This document shows, piece by piece, positions 5,457 through 6,364 of a DNA stretch of 6,364 bases; position 1 is the stretch's first letter; every line of letters begins with the position of its first letter. A program made the translations under genes and the position numbers. The stretch lies in the NCBI GenBank assembly GCA_035249905.1, contig DATFFT010000021.1:1-6364 (forward strand), read 5' to 3'. This stretch comes from JAOUEA01 sp035249905 (GTDB lineage Bacteria; Actinomycetota; UBA4738; HRBIN12). Under the pieces are notes generated by a model. That model made no database searches. It was not told the origin of the DNA and saw nothing but the letters and a program-made list of their open reading frames with translations.

Positions 5457-5480
5457 GCGACCCGTGCGTCACGGACGCTC
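5455..5480. terminator. Bidirectional hairpin between VOC protein 2 and the epimerase-like gene
   Basis: GAGCG (5455-5459) pairs with CGCTC (5476-5480) and CCGTG (5462-5466) with CACGG (5470-5474), around a 3-base loop, with a small asymmetric bulge between the two stem parts. The stop of the VOC gene lies at the foot of the stem and that of the minus-strand gene at the loop. The position between convergent genes and the symmetric structure fit a shared terminator; no T-tract is present. Confidence 0.55.
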
Positions 5481-6053
5481 GACGATCTCGATGACGCCCG
5501 AGGGCTCCTCGAGTGCCAGCGCGGTCCTGCGCGCCGCCTCGCCGATCCCGATGCGCGGATGGTCCGGGGGCTCGTGCTCGAAGTACGTGCCCGGACCGTA
5601 GAGCTGCCCGTACCTGAGCACGACACCGCCGGCGCCGAGCACGGTCGATTCGAGCTCGTCGACGGCTGCGCCCGCGTCGCCCTCGAGCCGCCACGCCACG
5701 CTTTCCGCCAGGAACCGGGAAGTGCCCGCGGCTTCGCCCGCCGCGAGCAGGTTCCGGGTGCCTTCCCGGCGGATGCGGGCGTTGGCTTCGGTGAAGCGCG
5801 AGATCTCGGCCTCATCGTCGGGCAGGTCGGTGAGCAGGTGCACGATCGCCTGAGCGTCCGTGTCGACGACCGCTTCGCGGAGGGCCTCGGCCTCGTAGAC
5901 ATCGCACACGATCGGGTCGGCCCCGAGCTCGCGGAGGAAGTCGGCCTTGTCGAGCGATCGCGTCATGCCGGCCACCTCGTGTCCCTCGGCGACGAGCAAG
6001 GGCACGAGTCGAACGCCGATCACCCCGGTGGCTCCCGCGACGAAGATGCGCAC
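5469..6053 (-). CDS. Short NAD(P)-binding epimerase/dehydratase-like protein (extended SDR type)
   Basis: 194 residues with a GTG start. The N-terminus MRIFVAGATGVIGVRLVPLL carries the Rossmann GxxGxxG motif (G7, G10, G13), and D51 (CDVYEAEAL) lies where the adenine pocket residue is expected. NARIRREGTRNLLAAG (91-106) is the typical SDR helix. LRYGQLYGPGTYFE (147-160) is the extended-SDR substrate-side loop, and the end EAARRTALALEEPSGVIEIVE matches this family. The classical YxxxK catalytic pair is not seen: the SVAWRLEG...VDELE region occupies its place. The protein is shorter than usual epimerases (about 300), but I recall close actinobacterial relatives of about this length, so it is probably not truncated. 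No clear Shine-Dalgarno precedes it; the 77-residue gene ends 39 bases upstream on the same strand. Confidence 0.88.
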   Translation of the reverse strand: MRIFVAGATGVIGVRLVPLLVAEGHEVAGMTRSLDKADFLRELGADPIVCDVYEAEALREAVVDTDAQAIVHLLTDLPDDEAEISRFTEANARIRREGTRNLLAAGEAAGTSRFLAESVAWRLEGDAGAAVDELESTVLGAGGVVLRYGQLYGPGTYFEHEPPDHPRIGIGEAARRTALALEEPSGVIEIVERP

Positions 6054-6092
6054 CCTGGGAGCGTACGGAGCGTGTCGAGCGATGTCGGCTGA

Positions 6093-6326
6093 TCATCGTC
6101 GACGCGCCCCGTCGCGCGTGACCTGACCGATCGCCACGGCCAGCCCCTCGATCGCGTAAGCCACCAGCTCGAGCGCTCCGCGCAGGCCGTCGACCTCGCT
6201 GCGATCCTCGACGAGGGTGGCGAGCCGGTCGAGATGCTCCCGCGCCTCCTCGATGCCGGCGAAGGCGCGGCCGAGCGAGAGCGCGACCGCGTCGCGCGCG
6301 TCGTGGAACGTCCGGTCCTCGTGCAT
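6093..6326 (-). CDS. 77-residue helical protein of unknown function
   Basis: The sequence begins MHEDRTFHDARDAVALSLGR and is almost free of helix breakers; DAVALSLGRAFAGIEEAREHLDRLATLVEDRSEVDGLRGALELVAYAIEGLAVAIGQV is spread over residues 12-69 and reads as two amphipathic helices around DRSEVDG (41-47), suggesting a helical hairpin or dimer. The tail is basic (RDGARRR). No Cys, signal peptide or membrane segment is evident, though residues 51-68 are fairly hydrophobic. It starts at ATG 6326 with GGGAGG just upstream and is the first gene of a minus-strand pair with the epimerase-like gene. I do not recognise the family. Confidence 0.7.
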   Translation of the reverse strand: MHEDRTFHDARDAVALSLGRAFAGIEEAREHLDRLATLVEDRSEVDGLRGALELVAYAIEGLAVAIGQVTRDGARRR

Positions 6327-6330
6327 GGAA

Positions 6331-6351
6331 CCTCCCGATGGGGTCGGGAGG
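6331..6351 (-). promoter_or_regulatory. Hairpin covering the ribosome binding site of the 77-residue gene
   Basis: CCTCCCGA and TCGGGAGG form a perfect 8-bp stem with a 5-base loop. On the minus-strand transcript the 3' arm contains the GGGAGG Shine-Dalgarno, four bases before the ATG, so the folded form would hide it from the ribosome. This could be a translational switch. On the plus strand the same bases give a purine-rich stretch ending in GTTACACCA at the window edge. Confidence 0.45.
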
Positions 6352-6364
6352 GGGAGTTACACCA

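Noticed and set aside
6339..6364. A plus-strand gene starting at the window edge (GGGAGGGGGAG then TTACACCA)
   Set aside because: The purine-rich stretch could be a ribosome binding site for an ATG beginning at 6364, but the start codon is outside the window and cannot be confirmed. A tRNA 3' end is also unsupported.

Overview
The window is GC-rich (by eye close to 70% G+C), with tightly packed genes, G/C-ending codons, GTG as well as ATG starts and strong AGGAGG-type ribosome binding sites. Together with the protein families present (a membrane-anchored sulfite-oxidase-type molybdoenzyme, a DinB2-like polymerase, a 2TM/class III nucleotidyl cyclase and a compact NAD(P)-binding epimerase-like protein), this points to an actinobacterium (Actinomycetota), possibly a deep-branching soil lineage. 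The exact group cannot be fixed from this stretch. I see no rRNA, tRNA, insertion sequence, CRISPR array or prophage gene.

Layout: (1) bases 1-1098, plus strand: the 3' part of a molybdopterin-dependent oxidoreductase gene cut by the window edge. (2) 2949-1131, minus strand: a two-gene unit, a 2TM-anchored nucleotidyl cyclase followed after 10 bases by a Y-family DNA polymerase. (3) 3116-3304, plus: a tiny CxxCxC protein, divergent from the cyclase. (4) 4380-3332, minus: a translationally coupled pair, a DUF4287-like/SRPBCC protein and a VOC (glyoxalase-fold) protein with an ATGA overlap. (5) 4779-4958, plus: a second CxxCxC protein, clearly a paralogue of the first, followed by (6) a second VOC protein at 5073-5456, plus. 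(7) 6326-5469, minus: a 77-residue helical protein of unknown function followed by a short NAD(P)-binding epimerase-like protein. Two of the convergent junctions, at about 3300 and 5467, carry strong hairpins that fit bidirectional terminators.

The genes do not form one obvious pathway. The most notable points are the two CxxCxC mini-proteins, each head-to-head with a minus-strand two-gene unit and each preceded by a short overlapping leader reading frame that ends just inside the gene; the polymerase, whose steric-gate position carries isoleucine instead of an aromatic residue, as in the ribonucleotide-tolerant DinB2 type; and a perfect hairpin that buries the ribosome binding site of the 77-residue protein. 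The CxxCxC family is the best candidate here for something poorly described. Its function cannot be read from the sequence.
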